A DNA stretch of 64,000 nucleotides from a virus (IMGVR_UViG_3300027746_000016:1-64000); one strand, 5' to 3'; shown: positions 33,577 through 43,155, counted from the stretch's first letter. The notes: a model not told the origin generated them from the letters alone. Made by a program: numbers and translations.

Positions 33577-34263
33577 ATGGAAATGTTTAATGTAAAGCGC
33601 CGAGATAATCCATCCATGGATAATTGGTCAGATATAAAGAAACCTGCCTTTGGAGGACCCAAAGAAAAGGCTGATTTTGATAAAGCAAAGAAAACTAAAT
33701 TAAAAGAATACCAACGAATTGTTGAGCGTAATCCTGATGCTGAAGGCGGACGTTTTAATCCAAATTATGACTCTGCCTGGAAAGGATTTACGAGTGATAT
33801 TATATATAGAACAGCAAAGAAAAAATCATATGAACCCATGTATTCAACACCAACAATTGCAGTAATAAACGCAATAGAAGAAGGAAATATTATTAGATTC
33901 GAAGAATTTATTAATGAAAACTATGAATTTGATCCAAATGATCCGAATCCAGTTGAAGATCCAGACGACCTAACAAAAAAAGACCTAGAAGACCAAGAAG
34001 GAATTATGGAAGAAGAAGATGAAGTTGATACATTTGATGAATTTGAAGAAGAAGAAGAATCAGTAGACTTAGGCTATGAAGTAGATGAAGAGCAATTAGA
34101 TAAATTATTAGAAGAGTTCGGAGATGAACTTCAAACAATGATTACTAATATTTGTGAAACTATGGAAATGGAAAAATCTGAAGTTTGTGACTTATTATGT
34201 GCAGCAATTGAAAAGAAATGTACTGAAGAAGAAGATGGAGAAAATTTTAATGGCGAAGAATAA
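33577..34263 (+). CDS. Strongly acidic protein downstream of the tail tube
   Basis: A 228-residue protein. The basic N-terminal half (RRDNPSMDNWSDIKKPAFGG) is followed by an internal targeting-like peptide, IIRFEEFINE followed by N, and then a long Asp/Glu-rich segment (residues ~125-175). The C-terminal part is helical with several Cys. Acidic prohead-core proteins of T4-like phages have similar composition. A core or scaffold role is possible but not shown. A terminator follows. Confidence 0.55.
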   Translation: MEMFNVKRRDNPSMDNWSDIKKPAFGGPKEKADFDKAKKTKLKEYQRIVERNPDAEGGRFNPNYDSAWKGFTSDIIYRTAKKKSYEPMYSTPTIAVINAIEEGNIIRFEEFINENYEFDPNDPNPVEDPDDLTKKDLEDQEGIMEEEDEVDTFDEFEEEEESVDLGYEVDEEQLDKLLEEFGDELQTMITNICETMEMEKSEVCDLLCAAIEKKCTEEEDGENFNGEE

Positions 34264-34289
34264 TTTTAACTAAAAAATAGTTTTATATT

Positions 34290-34322
34290 AAAGCAGAGAT
34301 ATTATATTTCTGCTTTTTTTAT
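34290..34322. terminator. Terminator between convergent transcription units
   Basis: AAGCAGA (34291-34297) pairs with TCTGCTT (34309-34315) around an 11-base A/T loop. A T-run follows on the plus strand, and an A-rich stretch upstream gives a T-run on the minus strand. It lies between the plus-strand acidic gene and the minus-strand replication operon and could work in both directions. Confidence 0.8.
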
Positions 34323-34328
34323 TTAAAA

Positions 34329-34730
34329 TCATTGCCTTTTTTTAATAGTTTTAAGGTTTGGAATATTCTCTAAATCTCCGTCTAAATCAATTAAACTTGG
34401 ATCAAATACAACTTCTGGGTATGCCCCTATTAAAAAATCTAGAGTATTTAATATTGTATTTGGAGAAATATTTGAGTTAATATAAATTATCCTATTATAT
34501 TTACGGTTTCTAACATTTACGGCTTTGTCTATTAATTTCTTAATTTCATAATTTATTAAAAAAGATTGAATTTTATTTGGAACAACAATATCCTGCTCAA
34601 ACTTTTCACGTATTATTTTAGTTACATTAAGAAGATAATCTGATTTTCCTTTTTTGTTTAGTGCATGTACAAACTGTTTTAAATCCCTTACGAAAACTAT
34701 TTCCAGTGATCTATCTGTGTTATCGATCAT
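34329..34730 (-). CDS. Unknown protein at the end of the replication operon
   Basis: A 133-residue, Ile/Asn/Lys-rich protein with LEIVFVRDLKQFVHALNKKG and YNRIIYINSNISPNTILNTL segments. No domain recognised. It overlaps the dCMP deaminase gene's end by 11 bases and is the last gene before the terminator. Function unknown. Confidence 0.55.
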   Translation of the reverse strand: MIDNTDRSLEIVFVRDLKQFVHALNKKGKSDYLLNVTKIIREKFEQDIVVPNKIQSFLINYEIKKLIDKAVNVRNRKYNRIIYINSNISPNTILNTLDFLIGAYPEVVFDPSLIDLDGDLENIPNLKTIKKRQ

Positions 34731-35193
34731 TTATGTCGATTTTTTTAACTTCAACTCCTGCTCTCCGCAAAAAGTCTAATCCGTTGGTATCACGGTATTC
34801 TTCTAAATATACAACTCTGGTAATTCCAGCCTGCATAATTAATTTACTACAGTCAGTACACGGAGAGTATGTTACATAGAGAGTAGAGCCATTACAACTT
34901 TGGGTTGATTTAGCAACTTTTAAAATTGCATTGGCCTCGGCATGTAAAACATACCATTTTGTTTTATATTCTTTAAATGATCCATCTTCATTATTAATAG
35001 CCTCTTCACATTCATTTTCAAAACCAGCAGGCGTACCATTATATCCATCTGAAATAATTGAATTATCTTTAACAATTAAGGCTCCAACTTTTTTACGGTT
35101 AGCATGTGATAATTGTGACCATGACTCTGCCATAGCGATATAAGTTTGGTCAAACCTGTGCTGTCTACTTGAGTACTTACGAGCAAGTATCAT
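34720..35193 (-). CDS. dCMP deaminase
   Basis: A 157-residue zinc deaminase. H84-A-E86 (catalytic Glu and first zinc ligand) and P111-C112-x-x-C115 complete the site. RKKVGALIVKDNSIISDGYNG is the usual nucleotide-binding strand of phage and eukaryotic dCMP deaminases. It makes dUMP from dCMP. It overlaps the thymidylate-synthase-fold gene by 4 bases, so the two are likely co-translated. Confidence 0.85.
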   Translation of the reverse strand: MILARKYSSRQHRFDQTYIAMAESWSQLSHANRKKVGALIVKDNSIISDGYNGTPAGFENECEEAINNEDGSFKEYKTKWYVLHAEANAILKVAKSTQSCNGSTLYVTYSPCTDCSKLIMQAGITRVVYLEEYRDTNGLDFLRRAGVEVKKIDINDR

Positions 35194-36077
35194 TTTTTAA
35201 TTTTTGAAATATTTTTATAAATCCATTTAATTAAACTATTACCGTCTTGAAAAATCAGGTATTGTTTATCTTCACTACTTATTGACTCAAATAGGGTTAT
35301 TAAATTTGAACTTGGGGTTCCATCTATCTCTATTAAATTAGTAATAGGTAACGGTAATGATTCTGGTTTAAATTCAAAACCTAACATTTTAGAAGAAATA
35401 TCATAGTGCTTATCATAGATATGATATGAATTAGAGACATGAGTATATGAACCAAGTTTTAATTTTGGATAAAATTCCTTTAAGTGAATATACATCTGTA
35501 ATTGTAATGAACAGAAAAAGGCAACATCAGTTGGAGTACCCCAAATTGCATCATTACTTCTCATAAATACTGACATATAAAATTTATTATTTCTTATATG
35601 ACAATTTGCATACATTGTACATACAAAATCTTTATTATCAGAATACTGATGAATTGGCATGTTAAAGTGCATTACTGCCTGCCTAGTATTTGGGTCTTTT
35701 ATTAAACTTTGAATTGCCCATTGATATTGTGAATAATTATCAGAATTTTTAAGTGTAAAAATTAAATTACCATAGGCTGAGTTAACTGTTCCATCTGGAT
35801 TTTGGATAGATTCCCAAAACTTGGCCCATTGTGAAATAAATTTAACATCATTACGACCTAAATAATACCATAACAATTCAGCCGCAATATAGCCAGTTTG
35901 AGATCCGCGTGTGTCATTTGTATATAAACAACTGGTTGGATCCTCAATAACTAGTGCAACATCTAATAATTCTTTACTAGTAGTTCCACGAGCACCATTT
36001 TCTTCACCATTAACCAATAGGTAAGAAATTGAGTCTTTATAACAAGCGGCAAATGATTGACCATTAAATACTAACAT
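35190..36077 (-). CDS. Thymidylate-synthase-fold enzyme, probably dCMP hydroxymethylase-type
   Basis: A 295-residue protein. Catalytic C153 lies exactly 20 residues before R173 of RSND (C146 to R166 in E. coli ThyA), and SYHIYDKH supplies the later His/Tyr. At the position of ThyA Asn177 (R+11), which selects uracil, this protein has D184 (GTPTDVAFF). Asp there is the known hallmark of T4 gp42-type dCMP hydroxymethylases. The product may therefore be 5-hydroxymethyl-dCMP rather than dTMP, but this is inferred from one residue. It overlaps dCMP deaminase by 4 bases. Confidence 0.75.
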   Translation of the reverse strand: MLVFNGQSFAACYKDSISYLLVNGEENGARGTTSKELLDVALVIEDPTSCLYTNDTRGSQTGYIAAELLWYYLGRNDVKFISQWAKFWESIQNPDGTVNSAYGNLIFTLKNSDNYSQYQWAIQSLIKDPNTRQAVMHFNMPIHQYSDNKDFVCTMYANCHIRNNKFYMSVFMRSNDAIWGTPTDVAFFCSLQLQMYIHLKEFYPKLKLGSYTHVSNSYHIYDKHYDISSKMLGFEFKPESLPLPITNLIEIDGTPSSNLITLFESISSEDKQYLIFQDGNSLIKWIYKNISKIKK

Positions 36078-36109
36078 ATTTAAATTATACTAAAAAAACA
36101 GATAATGGT

Positions 36110-37774
36110 TTAGTCTGATTTGATATCAGAGAAATGATCAGAATTTTCAATTAATAACTTAATATCAAAAAACTCTTCAGGTAAAGGATCATGTGAAATT
36201 ACAAAAATAGTCATATTATATTTTTTAGAAAAGGTTTTTAATAGGTCTACGACTCTATAGATTGAATCTACGTCTAATGATGAAAATACTTCATCTAAAA
36301 ATAATAAATTAACTTTATGGTGTTTTAATTTTAATAATTCTAAAATACACAATAGAACAATTAGATTCATTTTCTTCTGTTCGCCAGCAGATAATGAATC
36401 TGGTGATATTTGAATTCCTAAATGAGTAATAATTGGATTAAATTCCAAATCAAATTCAAATGCAAACTTAAATTCTAATAATTTAGAGGTTTTTAAAATT
36501 TTACGGTTTAACATTGGAATTATTTGACTCATTAATAGTCGCTTCATTCCATTATCTGATAGGATATCTTCCATTTCTTGAGAAATGGCCAATTTAGCCG
36601 AATAACCAGCCTTATCAGTTGTTAAATTAGTAATTTCTGACTCAATTGTTGAAATTACTCCATTAATATATTCGGTACCAGTCCTTTTAGAGTCAATTTG
36701 GTTTAACTCAGATAACTCACGGTTAAGTGGGGATAATAGTCCATCAATTTTATAGAATGAGTCCCTAGATTCAACTTGTTCTGCCTTTTTTGTATTTAAG
36801 TCAGAATTAATTAAGTTAATATTTTCAACCAGCCCAGGTAATAAGTCGGATTGAGTTTTCTTTTTATTTAATAACTTGTCTTTTATTGTAATATGTGTTT
36901 CATCAGTTAAGTCAGAAAGACAGTGTGGACACTTATTTTTAGAATATAGATCTAATTTTTTCTGAATCTCAGTAATTGTATATTGAGTTGAGGCTTTTAA
37001 ATCACGAGCAACAGTAATACTCTTTTCAATAATTCCAACTTGTGAATTTAAGCTGGTATAAACAAGTCGCTTTTCTTCTTTTTGATTAGATAATTTAGTA
37101 ATTTCAGCAGTAAGTTCAGAAATTCTAACTGCTTTAGCTGAATTTAAATCTAATTTTAAATTATCAAGTTGAGAAATTGAATTTTGTAAAATTGAATTAT
37201 TATTTAATAAAGTAGAATCAATTGAGTGGATTGAAGTTCTTAAGTCTTTAACCTCTTCTTTAACTACTTTAGACATATCATTAACTATATCTAATCCAAA
37301 TATTTTATCAATGATTTGACGTTTATCGTGCGGACTTAATTTAACAAAGCTTTTAAAATCATTAACTGATAGGCTAATTGTATTTGAAAATACGTTAAAT
37401 GGAATCTTAGTTAATTCTTCTTCAATAAATTCATCAACTCTACGTTTATCAGGTAAATTATGTTCTGAATTATTAATTAATAACTTTGAAAAATTAGGCT
37501 CTAAGCCTCTTTCTATTTCAATTTTATCACCGTTGGCGGCAATAAATTCAATATGAGTATAGGCATTTTTATTTATGCGGTTTGGAATCTCTTTGGTTTT
37601 ACGAATAGATGATTTACCATATAAGGCAACAGTTAATGCATCAGAAATTGATGATTTACCACTTCCATTTTTACCTTGAACTAAAATAAGTTGAGGATCT
37701 TCTGAAAATTTAAAAGTTTGTAATTTGTTTCCGTATGAACAAATATTTTTAAAAGAGAATTGAGTTATCTTCAT
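36110..37774 (-). CDS. gp46: Recombination nuclease ATPase subunit, gp46 / Rad50-like
   Basis: A 554-residue SMC-like ATPase. Walker A is GKNGSGKS (residues 34-41), a zinc-hook CPHC lies near residue 283 between two coiled coils, the signature motif is SLSAGEQKKMN, and Walker B is NLLFLDEVFSSLD. With the gp47-like nuclease it processes DNA ends for recombination-dependent replication. Only the SET-like gene separates the two partner genes, a difference from the T4 order. Confidence 0.9.
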   Translation of the reverse strand: MKITQFSFKNICSYGNKLQTFKFSEDPQLILVQGKNGSGKSSISDALTVALYGKSSIRKTKEIPNRINKNAYTHIEFIAANGDKIEIERGLEPNFSKLLINNSEHNLPDKRRVDEFIEEELTKIPFNVFSNTISLSVNDFKSFVKLSPHDKRQIIDKIFGLDIVNDMSKVVKEEVKDLRTSIHSIDSTLLNNNSILQNSISQLDNLKLDLNSAKAVRISELTAEITKLSNQKEEKRLVYTSLNSQVGIIEKSITVARDLKASTQYTITEIQKKLDLYSKNKCPHCLSDLTDETHITIKDKLLNKKKTQSDLLPGLVENINLINSDLNTKKAEQVESRDSFYKIDGLLSPLNRELSELNQIDSKRTGTEYINGVISTIESEITNLTTDKAGYSAKLAISQEMEDILSDNGMKRLLMSQIIPMLNRKILKTSKLLEFKFAFEFDLEFNPIITHLGIQISPDSLSAGEQKKMNLIVLLCILELLKLKHHKVNLLFLDEVFSSLDVDSIYRVVDLLKTFSKKYNMTIFVISHDPLPEEFFDIKLLIENSDHFSDIKSD

Positions 37775-37777
37775 TTG

Positions 37778-38266
37778 TTAAACAAAATAGGTTAAAGTTT
37801 GGCCTTCTACTACATCTAGTACTGATTTAAATATGCAAAGTTTATTAGGTGTATCAAATTCTCTAATCATATTTGGATAATCACTAATTCCATATATAAG
37901 TCCATAACCTAATGGAATATTATGTGATTTTAAATTACTTAATGAATTTACATTGATTTTTGATTTTAATATTTCTATGTAGTCCGCATTTGATAATTCA
38001 CCTGAATCTAGTCTTTTTATTAACTCCATTTCACCAAGTTGGGTAAATACTTTCATTTCATTATCTATAACCTCTTGATTAAGTATTAATTTTTTACCAA
38101 ATTCTGGATTTGATTTAGTTAATATTATTGAATCTTTATTTGTTATGGTAAATACTGGACATACTTCAATTATTGTATTTTGAGGTATGTATTGAGTAGC
38201 AACTGCTTTAACTGAGGTACTGGTTTTTATAATTCTAACATAACTACTAATAAATGGGCTAAGCAT
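37778..38266 (-). CDS. SET-domain-like protein between gp46 and gp47
   Basis: A 162-residue protein. KAVATQYIPQNTIIEVCPVF matches the SET N-terminal strand pattern (GVFA-x-x-x-I-x-x-G-x-x-IE-x-x-P). GYGLIYGISDYPNMI aligns with the G-x-x-x-x-NHS-x-x-PN loop, and the C-terminal VLDVVEGQTLTYFV with the GEEL-x-x-x-Y end. The usual N-H of the NHS motif appears changed to G-I-S, so methyltransferase activity is uncertain. Phage SET-like proteins are known as short single domains. It overlaps the gp47-like gene by 8 bases. Confidence 0.5.
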   Translation of the reverse strand: MLSPFISSYVRIIKTSTSVKAVATQYIPQNTIIEVCPVFTITNKDSIILTKSNPEFGKKLILNQEVIDNEMKVFTQLGEMELIKRLDSGELSNADYIEILKSKINVNSLSNLKSHNIPLGYGLIYGISDYPNMIREFDTPNKLCIFKSVLDVVEGQTLTYFV

Positions 38267-39374
38267 AGGTATTTTGGCTTTTTACAAATTGATGAATTTC
38301 TATAAATTTTTTAGCTAAATTCATTTTAATATCTTGAGAATATTCTTTTGATTTTAAATACATTTTAAAAATATCAGAAATATTAAATCCATCTTCTGGA
38401 TTAAAGTCAGACTGCATTTCAGCATCAGCTTCAGTTTGATCAGTGTATGTAAAAAATTCTATTTTACGGTGAGGTATATTAGAAATTTCTTCTAGAAATC
38501 GGGTAACTGATAATTTATTTGCAAAATTAATATTAATCATTATATCTATAAAATTATTACTAAATTTTTTATAGATTTCAGAAATTGGTAACTCTAATAT
38601 ATTCATTATATCAAATTTAACAAAGGTTGGAGACTGTGTATTTTCAATAAATGTTTCAACTAAAACTGGCGAATCTACCTCTAATTGATAGAATCCTTTA
38701 ACATTACCAATATCTCCTCTATCCATTTGGTATGGAGTTCCAGTATATAAAATGTTATCACGCTCTTGTCTATGATGTATATGACCTCCATATACCCTTT
38801 TATAGGTATTTAGTGCATCAATTTCAATACCGTGCTCAACATGAGTCCATTTATTAAATTTTAAACCTTTAATATCAGCATGACATATTATATATTGACA
38901 TAAGTTTCTATAATCATTAACCTTATTTGATAAAACTGACATGTCTTCTATCCATGGTAACATTAAGAAATTATGAGAATGGTTAATTGTTAATATCTCT
39001 GGGCTCTCAAATACATGAATATTATCGGCTAAATAACTTAATGATTTTAGTGAATGAATTTCATTTTTATCTTTATAATAAACATCATGATTACCTATAA
39101 TGATATAAATTCCTCTTTTAAATTTTTTAGATAGTTTTTTAAAAATATCAAAGGCCTCATTTTGTATTCTGACATTAATAGATTCTCTAGAATGAAAAAT
39201 ATCTCCTTCTAAGATAAGTATATCCCGGTTTTCATCAAAATCTTCGTCTACTTTTGTTAGTAAAAAATCTAATAAAAAGTCTCGTTGAATATTCATCCAT
39301 TCAACTGAATTATTTCGAATTCCTAAATGAAGATCTCCAACCAGTGTTATTTTTCTAATATTGGTTAAATTCAT
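38259..39374 (-). CDS. gp47: Recombination nuclease subunit, gp47 / Mre11-like
   Basis: A 371-residue metallophosphoesterase. GDLHLG (residues 13-18), LEGDIFHSRE, IIGNHDVYY, IICHADIKG and YGGHIHHRQ are the five classic Mre11/SbcD motifs holding two metal ions. It pairs with the gp46-like ATPase for DNA end resection. It ends at a TAG, with two further TAG codons shortly after in frame, so termination there is secure. Confidence 0.9.
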   Translation of the reverse strand: MNLTNIRKITLVGDLHLGIRNNSVEWMNIQRDFLLDFLLTKVDEDFDENRDILILEGDIFHSRESINVRIQNEAFDIFKKLSKKFKRGIYIIIGNHDVYYKDKNEIHSLKSLSYLADNIHVFESPEILTINHSHNFLMLPWIEDMSVLSNKVNDYRNLCQYIICHADIKGLKFNKWTHVEHGIEIDALNTYKRVYGGHIHHRQERDNILYTGTPYQMDRGDIGNVKGFYQLEVDSPVLVETFIENTQSPTFVKFDIMNILELPISEIYKKFSNNFIDIMININFANKLSVTRFLEEISNIPHRKIEFFTYTDQTEADAEMQSDFNPEDGFNISDIFKMYLKSKEYSQDIKMNLAKKFIEIHQFVKSQNTYA

Positions 39375-39376
39375 TA

Positions 39377-40033
39377 TTAAAACATTTTTAAGTTTTTAGA
39401 TGATTTATCTAGAAATGAATATTTTTTATTTAATTCAATTAATAGGATTTCTTTATTATCATAAATCAACATATCAAATAGCTTTTTATATTCCATGCAG
39501 GTTAATGCAGATATTGTATCTAATACATGAATTGAACTTACAAATACACTAGCAGATTCGCCTACACTAACACCATTTAATATTATTTTAAATAAATCAT
39601 TAATTTCAGATTTTATAAATTTCTTCTTAGCCGGTTCAGGTCCCAATATTAAATTAACTTCATCTGATGTAGAAATAAATTTGTTTATATCAACTTGAGT
39701 TATTTTAAAATCAATACCATCAATATATTTTTCTTTATCATATAGATGATAGTCTGGAGAACTTGAATCTAATTTAATTTCATTATACGAATGAATTTCG
39801 TCTTCATCTTCAACCAGAGTAGAACCTGCATTATATGAATTATTAAATATTTTATCTGTTTTTTTAAGTTTAGCATAGTCAGCTTTACGTCTATCTAATT
39901 CAACTTGGTCTTCTGACTCTAAATCATCTTCAACTTGGTCAGATTCATCAGAATCTAATAACTCTAGAGTAGAATCATCCTGGTCTTCAAATCCTAAATC
40001 TTCAAATAGGTCATCATTTTTCTTTTTTGCCAT
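39377..40033 (-). CDS. Acidic protein of unknown function beside the replicative helicase
   Basis: A 218-residue protein. The first ~60 residues are very acidic (FEDLGFEDQDDSTLELLDSD), followed by a helical C-terminal domain (INDLFKIILNGVSVGESASV, ALTCMEYKKLFDMLIY). Its place next to the gp41-like helicase suggests a helicase-associated or recombination accessory role, but no domain is recognised. Confidence 0.55.
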   Translation of the reverse strand: MAKKKNDDLFEDLGFEDQDDSTLELLDSDESDQVEDDLESEDQVELDRRKADYAKLKKTDKIFNNSYNAGSTLVEDEDEIHSYNEIKLDSSSPDYHLYDKEKYIDGIDFKITQVDINKFISTSDEVNLILGPEPAKKKFIKSEINDLFKIILNGVSVGESASVFVSSIHVLDTISALTCMEYKKLFDMLIYDNKEILLIELNKKYSFLDKSSKNLKMF

Positions 40034-40049
40034 TATTTTAGTATTTTTT

Positions 40050-41567
40050 TTAATTAATTAAACTTAATATATCATCATGTGAAGTATTAAACGGTCGGGC
40101 TAGAGCCTCTGCCATTGGAATTAAATTAGGCGGCAGGGTTGTTTGAGTTGTCTGTGCACTATGATATTGATTTCTCATTTGATTTTCTAAGGATTGAGTA
40201 TCATCATCATCTGAATAAAATTCTGAGGCTGGATCCGTCTCTTCAATTAATTTAGCAAATTCATAACTCATACGATACATTTTAAAACTTTCGTTATATC
40301 CACCATCTCTATTTGCAATCAATTTAATCTTCATACGTTTTTCCATAGGGCCTCTCATTAAGCCAAATAGCGAATCTACTGTGTGTACTAAACCAAATGA
40401 CTCGGCAATATCTGACATACTTAAGTCTTGATCATCTACTGCATCTCTTTTAATTTGAGTTGCGGTAATAATACACCATTCGTTTCTAATTGCAATTGCT
40501 CTTAACTCTTCAGATATAACTTTAATTTTTTCATATGTACTGCCCTGCTCTCGCATAGGTCTCATTAAGTTAATATAGTCAACTACAATAATTGTAAATT
40601 TCTTTCCAGTATTTTGTTGAACTTTTAAAAAATAATTCTCTATATCAATTGCAGTAGCCGTACCGGTAGGAAATTCTTTAACTTGTAACTCGCCAAGAGT
40701 TGAAACCGTTTCTTTTAATGATTTCATCTTATGAGTAACTTCATTTACCTGACTTGGGTCTAACATTGCATCATATTCTTTAAATGGAATACTTAAAACC
40801 ATTGAGCCTAATCTTTTCATGTATTTACGATCAGATAATTCAAGAGTAGCAATTCCTACTTGACAACCTGCAACAAAGGCTCGGCCTGCAATATTAGAAA
40901 GAACCATTGATTTTCCAACCTTTGGTCGGCCTTGAAAAACAACAAGCGTTTTTGGGTTCCAACCGCCACCTAATGTTTTATCAAAAAACTTAAAGCCGGT
41001 AGGATTTCCTATTTTTGATAACTGTACGTGATCTACTGGATTAAAAAAATCTAAGCCCGATTCGGCATTAGTAAATGAAACATTTAATTTATCATTAAAT
41101 TTAGAACGAACTTCATTTGTAATAAGTTCTACATTCTCAGGATTAATATCAGTTGTTTTTAAATAGGATAAGACATCAATAACTGATTCATTTAAATTTT
41201 TATAAAAAATAAAGGCCTTTGTATATTTAAATAAAAAGTCATAATTATAACTGGTTAAGTCAACCGCAAACACCTTATTAAATTTATCTTCCGGCAAATC
41301 TAAATTTGCTAGATTTGCAAGTTCCCTAAGTTCGTTCTTAGTTGGGACTTTTTTGTATTCTAAAAAAAATTTCTTGGATTCTCTATATAACCTTTGTAGG
41401 GTATCATCATTAAAATAATTAGCCTTTATCATTGGTATGATTTCTCTTTTATCTAGAGAATCATAATTTTTAGGTTTAATTACAGTATCATTATCATCTT
41501 CAGTTAAGACAAAATTGAAAATTATTCTTTCAAGTAATTCAATATTCTCTTTAAAATCAATCATCAT
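40050..41567 (-). CDS. gp41: Replicative DNA helicase, gp41 / DnaB-like
   Basis: A 505-residue protein. Walker A GRPKVGKS lies near residue 213, TLELSD is the strand H1a-type motif, IIVVDYINLM is Walker B, and ITATQIKRDA is the following DnaB motif with the conserved Gln. The N-terminal ~180 residues form the helical domain. It unwinds DNA 5'-3' at the fork. Order uvsX - small gene - helicase mirrors T4 uvsX-40-41. Confidence 0.9.
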   Translation of the reverse strand: MMIDFKENIELLERIIFNFVLTEDDNDTVIKPKNYDSLDKREIIPMIKANYFNDDTLQRLYRESKKFFLEYKKVPTKNELRELANLANLDLPEDKFNKVFAVDLTSYNYDFLFKYTKAFIFYKNLNESVIDVLSYLKTTDINPENVELITNEVRSKFNDKLNVSFTNAESGLDFFNPVDHVQLSKIGNPTGFKFFDKTLGGGWNPKTLVVFQGRPKVGKSMVLSNIAGRAFVAGCQVGIATLELSDRKYMKRLGSMVLSIPFKEYDAMLDPSQVNEVTHKMKSLKETVSTLGELQVKEFPTGTATAIDIENYFLKVQQNTGKKFTIIVVDYINLMRPMREQGSTYEKIKVISEELRAIAIRNEWCIITATQIKRDAVDDQDLSMSDIAESFGLVHTVDSLFGLMRGPMEKRMKIKLIANRDGGYNESFKMYRMSYEFAKLIEETDPASEFYSDDDDTQSLENQMRNQYHSAQTTQTTLPPNLIPMAEALARPFNTSHDDILSLIN

Positions 41568-41580
41568 AGGTTAAGTCGTA

Positions 41581-41928
41581 TTATGCTATTAAATAGTACT
41601 TTAAAAATTCAGATTCTGGCATAAATATAAATTCTCCTTTTTTAATTAATAATCCAGTATCTAATAGGTCTTTAATTAAAATTTTTAATTTTGCTTTAAA
41701 CGACTCATTTTTCATATGATCGCCAAATACATATTTTAAAGTTTTAGTTGAAAACTTAATATCATTTGAGTCCCAGTCTTTCTCTTTTAATTCAGTTACT
41801 CTAACAATATGAGCCGCAACATCAAACATAAAATCTTGAGCGGATGGATAATTAGGCATTGCTGAATGAACGCTTAATTTATATTTTATAGGTAATTCAT
41901 CTTTTATCTTAAATATCATCTGAGTCAT
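41581..41928 (-). CDS. Small winged-helix-like protein between uvsX and the helicase
   Basis: A 115-residue protein with helices and a final beta hairpin (DLLDTGLLIKKGEFIFMPES) in the style of a winged helix. It overlaps the uvsX end by 20 bases and sits where T4 has gene 40. No direct similarity to gp40 was seen. Possibly DNA-binding; function unknown. Confidence 0.5.
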   Translation of the reverse strand: MTQMIFKIKDELPIKYKLSVHSAMPNYPSAQDFMFDVAAHIVRVTELKEKDWDSNDIKFSTKTLKYVFGDHMKNESFKAKLKILIKDLLDTGLLIKKGEFIFMPESEFLKYYLIA

Positions 41929-43099
41929 CAGTTAAGTCTTCTAATTCCGCAGTTTCTAATGTATCAATTCCATCTTGTGTTTCAGGAAATTTAAAAGTTG
42001 GTTTAATAACTTTTTCGTCTAATTCAGTTAATACTTCATGTGTAAATAGTCTAGCTGAGAAAAATTCTTTAACTGGAACTGCATCACCATTATGACGAAT
42101 AATATAAGTTTTACCTAATTTCTTTGGTAAAAAATAAAAAGTTTCACCAGCAACTTCAAATTTTGAACACAGTTCAGATTCGTCAGACTTAAGTTTAGAA
42201 AATTCTTTTTCAGTAAGTTTATTACCTCTACCAACTCCGCATGATTCCCAATTAACATACTGTTCAAGGCCAACATATTGATTCATGCCTTTATGAAAAG
42301 AAATATGAAATTCAATATCAATTGGTCTGGATAATCTATTCTTTTTTGTTTTAGAACGAACAATAATTCCAGTTGTAGTTTTAGCCTCATCGCGAAGAGT
42401 TCCTTTACTTAACATCAAGATAATTGATGCAGAGAATTCTGGACCTCCACCACCAGACATACCCTTTGGTGTATATTGATCCATTGAGGCATATGTATGA
42501 TTTGTAAAAATAAAAGGAACTTTATAATTTGAAAGATCCAATGTTAATGATTTAAATAGTGATCTCATTTCTTTTGCACGAAGTCCCATATCTGCAGCAT
42601 TTTTACCTGCCTCCATATCGCGTTGACTCTTATCAGTATCTAACATGCCTACTGAGTCTACAAATAGTGCAAGCTTAAGTCCTGGATTCTCCTTGAGCGT
42701 TTCAATTAGATCATGCACATAGAATTTAACTTCACTAATAAGCCCCATACGTAAATATTTTAATTTAGTTAGGTCTACTCCAAATTTAACATAGTCGCCT
42801 GAGTCAATTGCACCTTCAGTATCAATGTAAATTACCATATAGTCTTTTTTCTGCAATTCACGAACTGCATTTAGACATAAAAATGTTTTACCTGAACCCG
42901 AGTCTCCAGCAATTCCAATACTACGAGTATTAGGATATCCGCCAAATAGTGAGCCTGACATTTGTGCACTTAATAAATAATTTCCAGTTGGAATGTATTC
43001 TTCAATATCAGAAAAACCTCTGATTTCGATTTTAGATTTTACCTTTTTCTCGAGCAAGTCGTTAAACTTTGCGAAAGCATCCATTGTTGATTTTGCCAT
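41909..43099 (-). CDS. uvsX: UvsX/RecA-family recombinase
   Basis: A 396-residue protein. Walker A GDSGSGKT is at residues 65-72, VIYIDTEGAID contains the catalytic Glu region, ALFVDSVGML is Walker B, and PFIFTNHTYASMDQYTPKGM covers the L1/L2 DNA-binding loops. The C-terminus is acidic, as in T4 UvsX. It drives strand invasion for recombination-dependent replication. The TTGAAACTAGAAT element just upstream is shared with gp32. Confidence 0.9.
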   Translation of the reverse strand: MAKSTMDAFAKFNDLLEKKVKSKIEIRGFSDIEEYIPTGNYLLSAQMSGSLFGGYPNTRSIGIAGDSGSGKTFLCLNAVRELQKKDYMVIYIDTEGAIDSGDYVKFGVDLTKLKYLRMGLISEVKFYVHDLIETLKENPGLKLALFVDSVGMLDTDKSQRDMEAGKNAADMGLRAKEMRSLFKSLTLDLSNYKVPFIFTNHTYASMDQYTPKGMSGGGGPEFSASIILMLSKGTLRDEAKTTTGIIVRSKTKKNRLSRPIDIEFHISFHKGMNQYVGLEQYVNWESCGVGRGNKLTEKEFSKLKSDESELCSKFEVAGETFYFLPKKLGKTYIIRHNGDAVPVKEFFSARLFTHEVLTELDEKVIKPTFKFPETQDGIDTLETAELEDLTDDSDDI

Positions 43100-43141
43100 A
43101 GTGTTTTAGAGTTTAATTCAATATCTTGTACAATAAGATAT

Positions 43142-43155
43142 ATTCTAGTTTCAAT
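43142..43155 (-). promoter_or_regulatory. Putative early/middle promoter element upstream of uvsX
   Basis: On the minus strand this reads ATTGAAACTAGAAT, followed ~10 bases later by an A/T-rich TATTGTACAA-type segment. ATTGAAACCAGAAT occurs upstream of gp32 at 53419-53432. Two near-identical copies before two co-functioning replication genes suggest a shared promoter or activator site. Confidence 0.45.
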
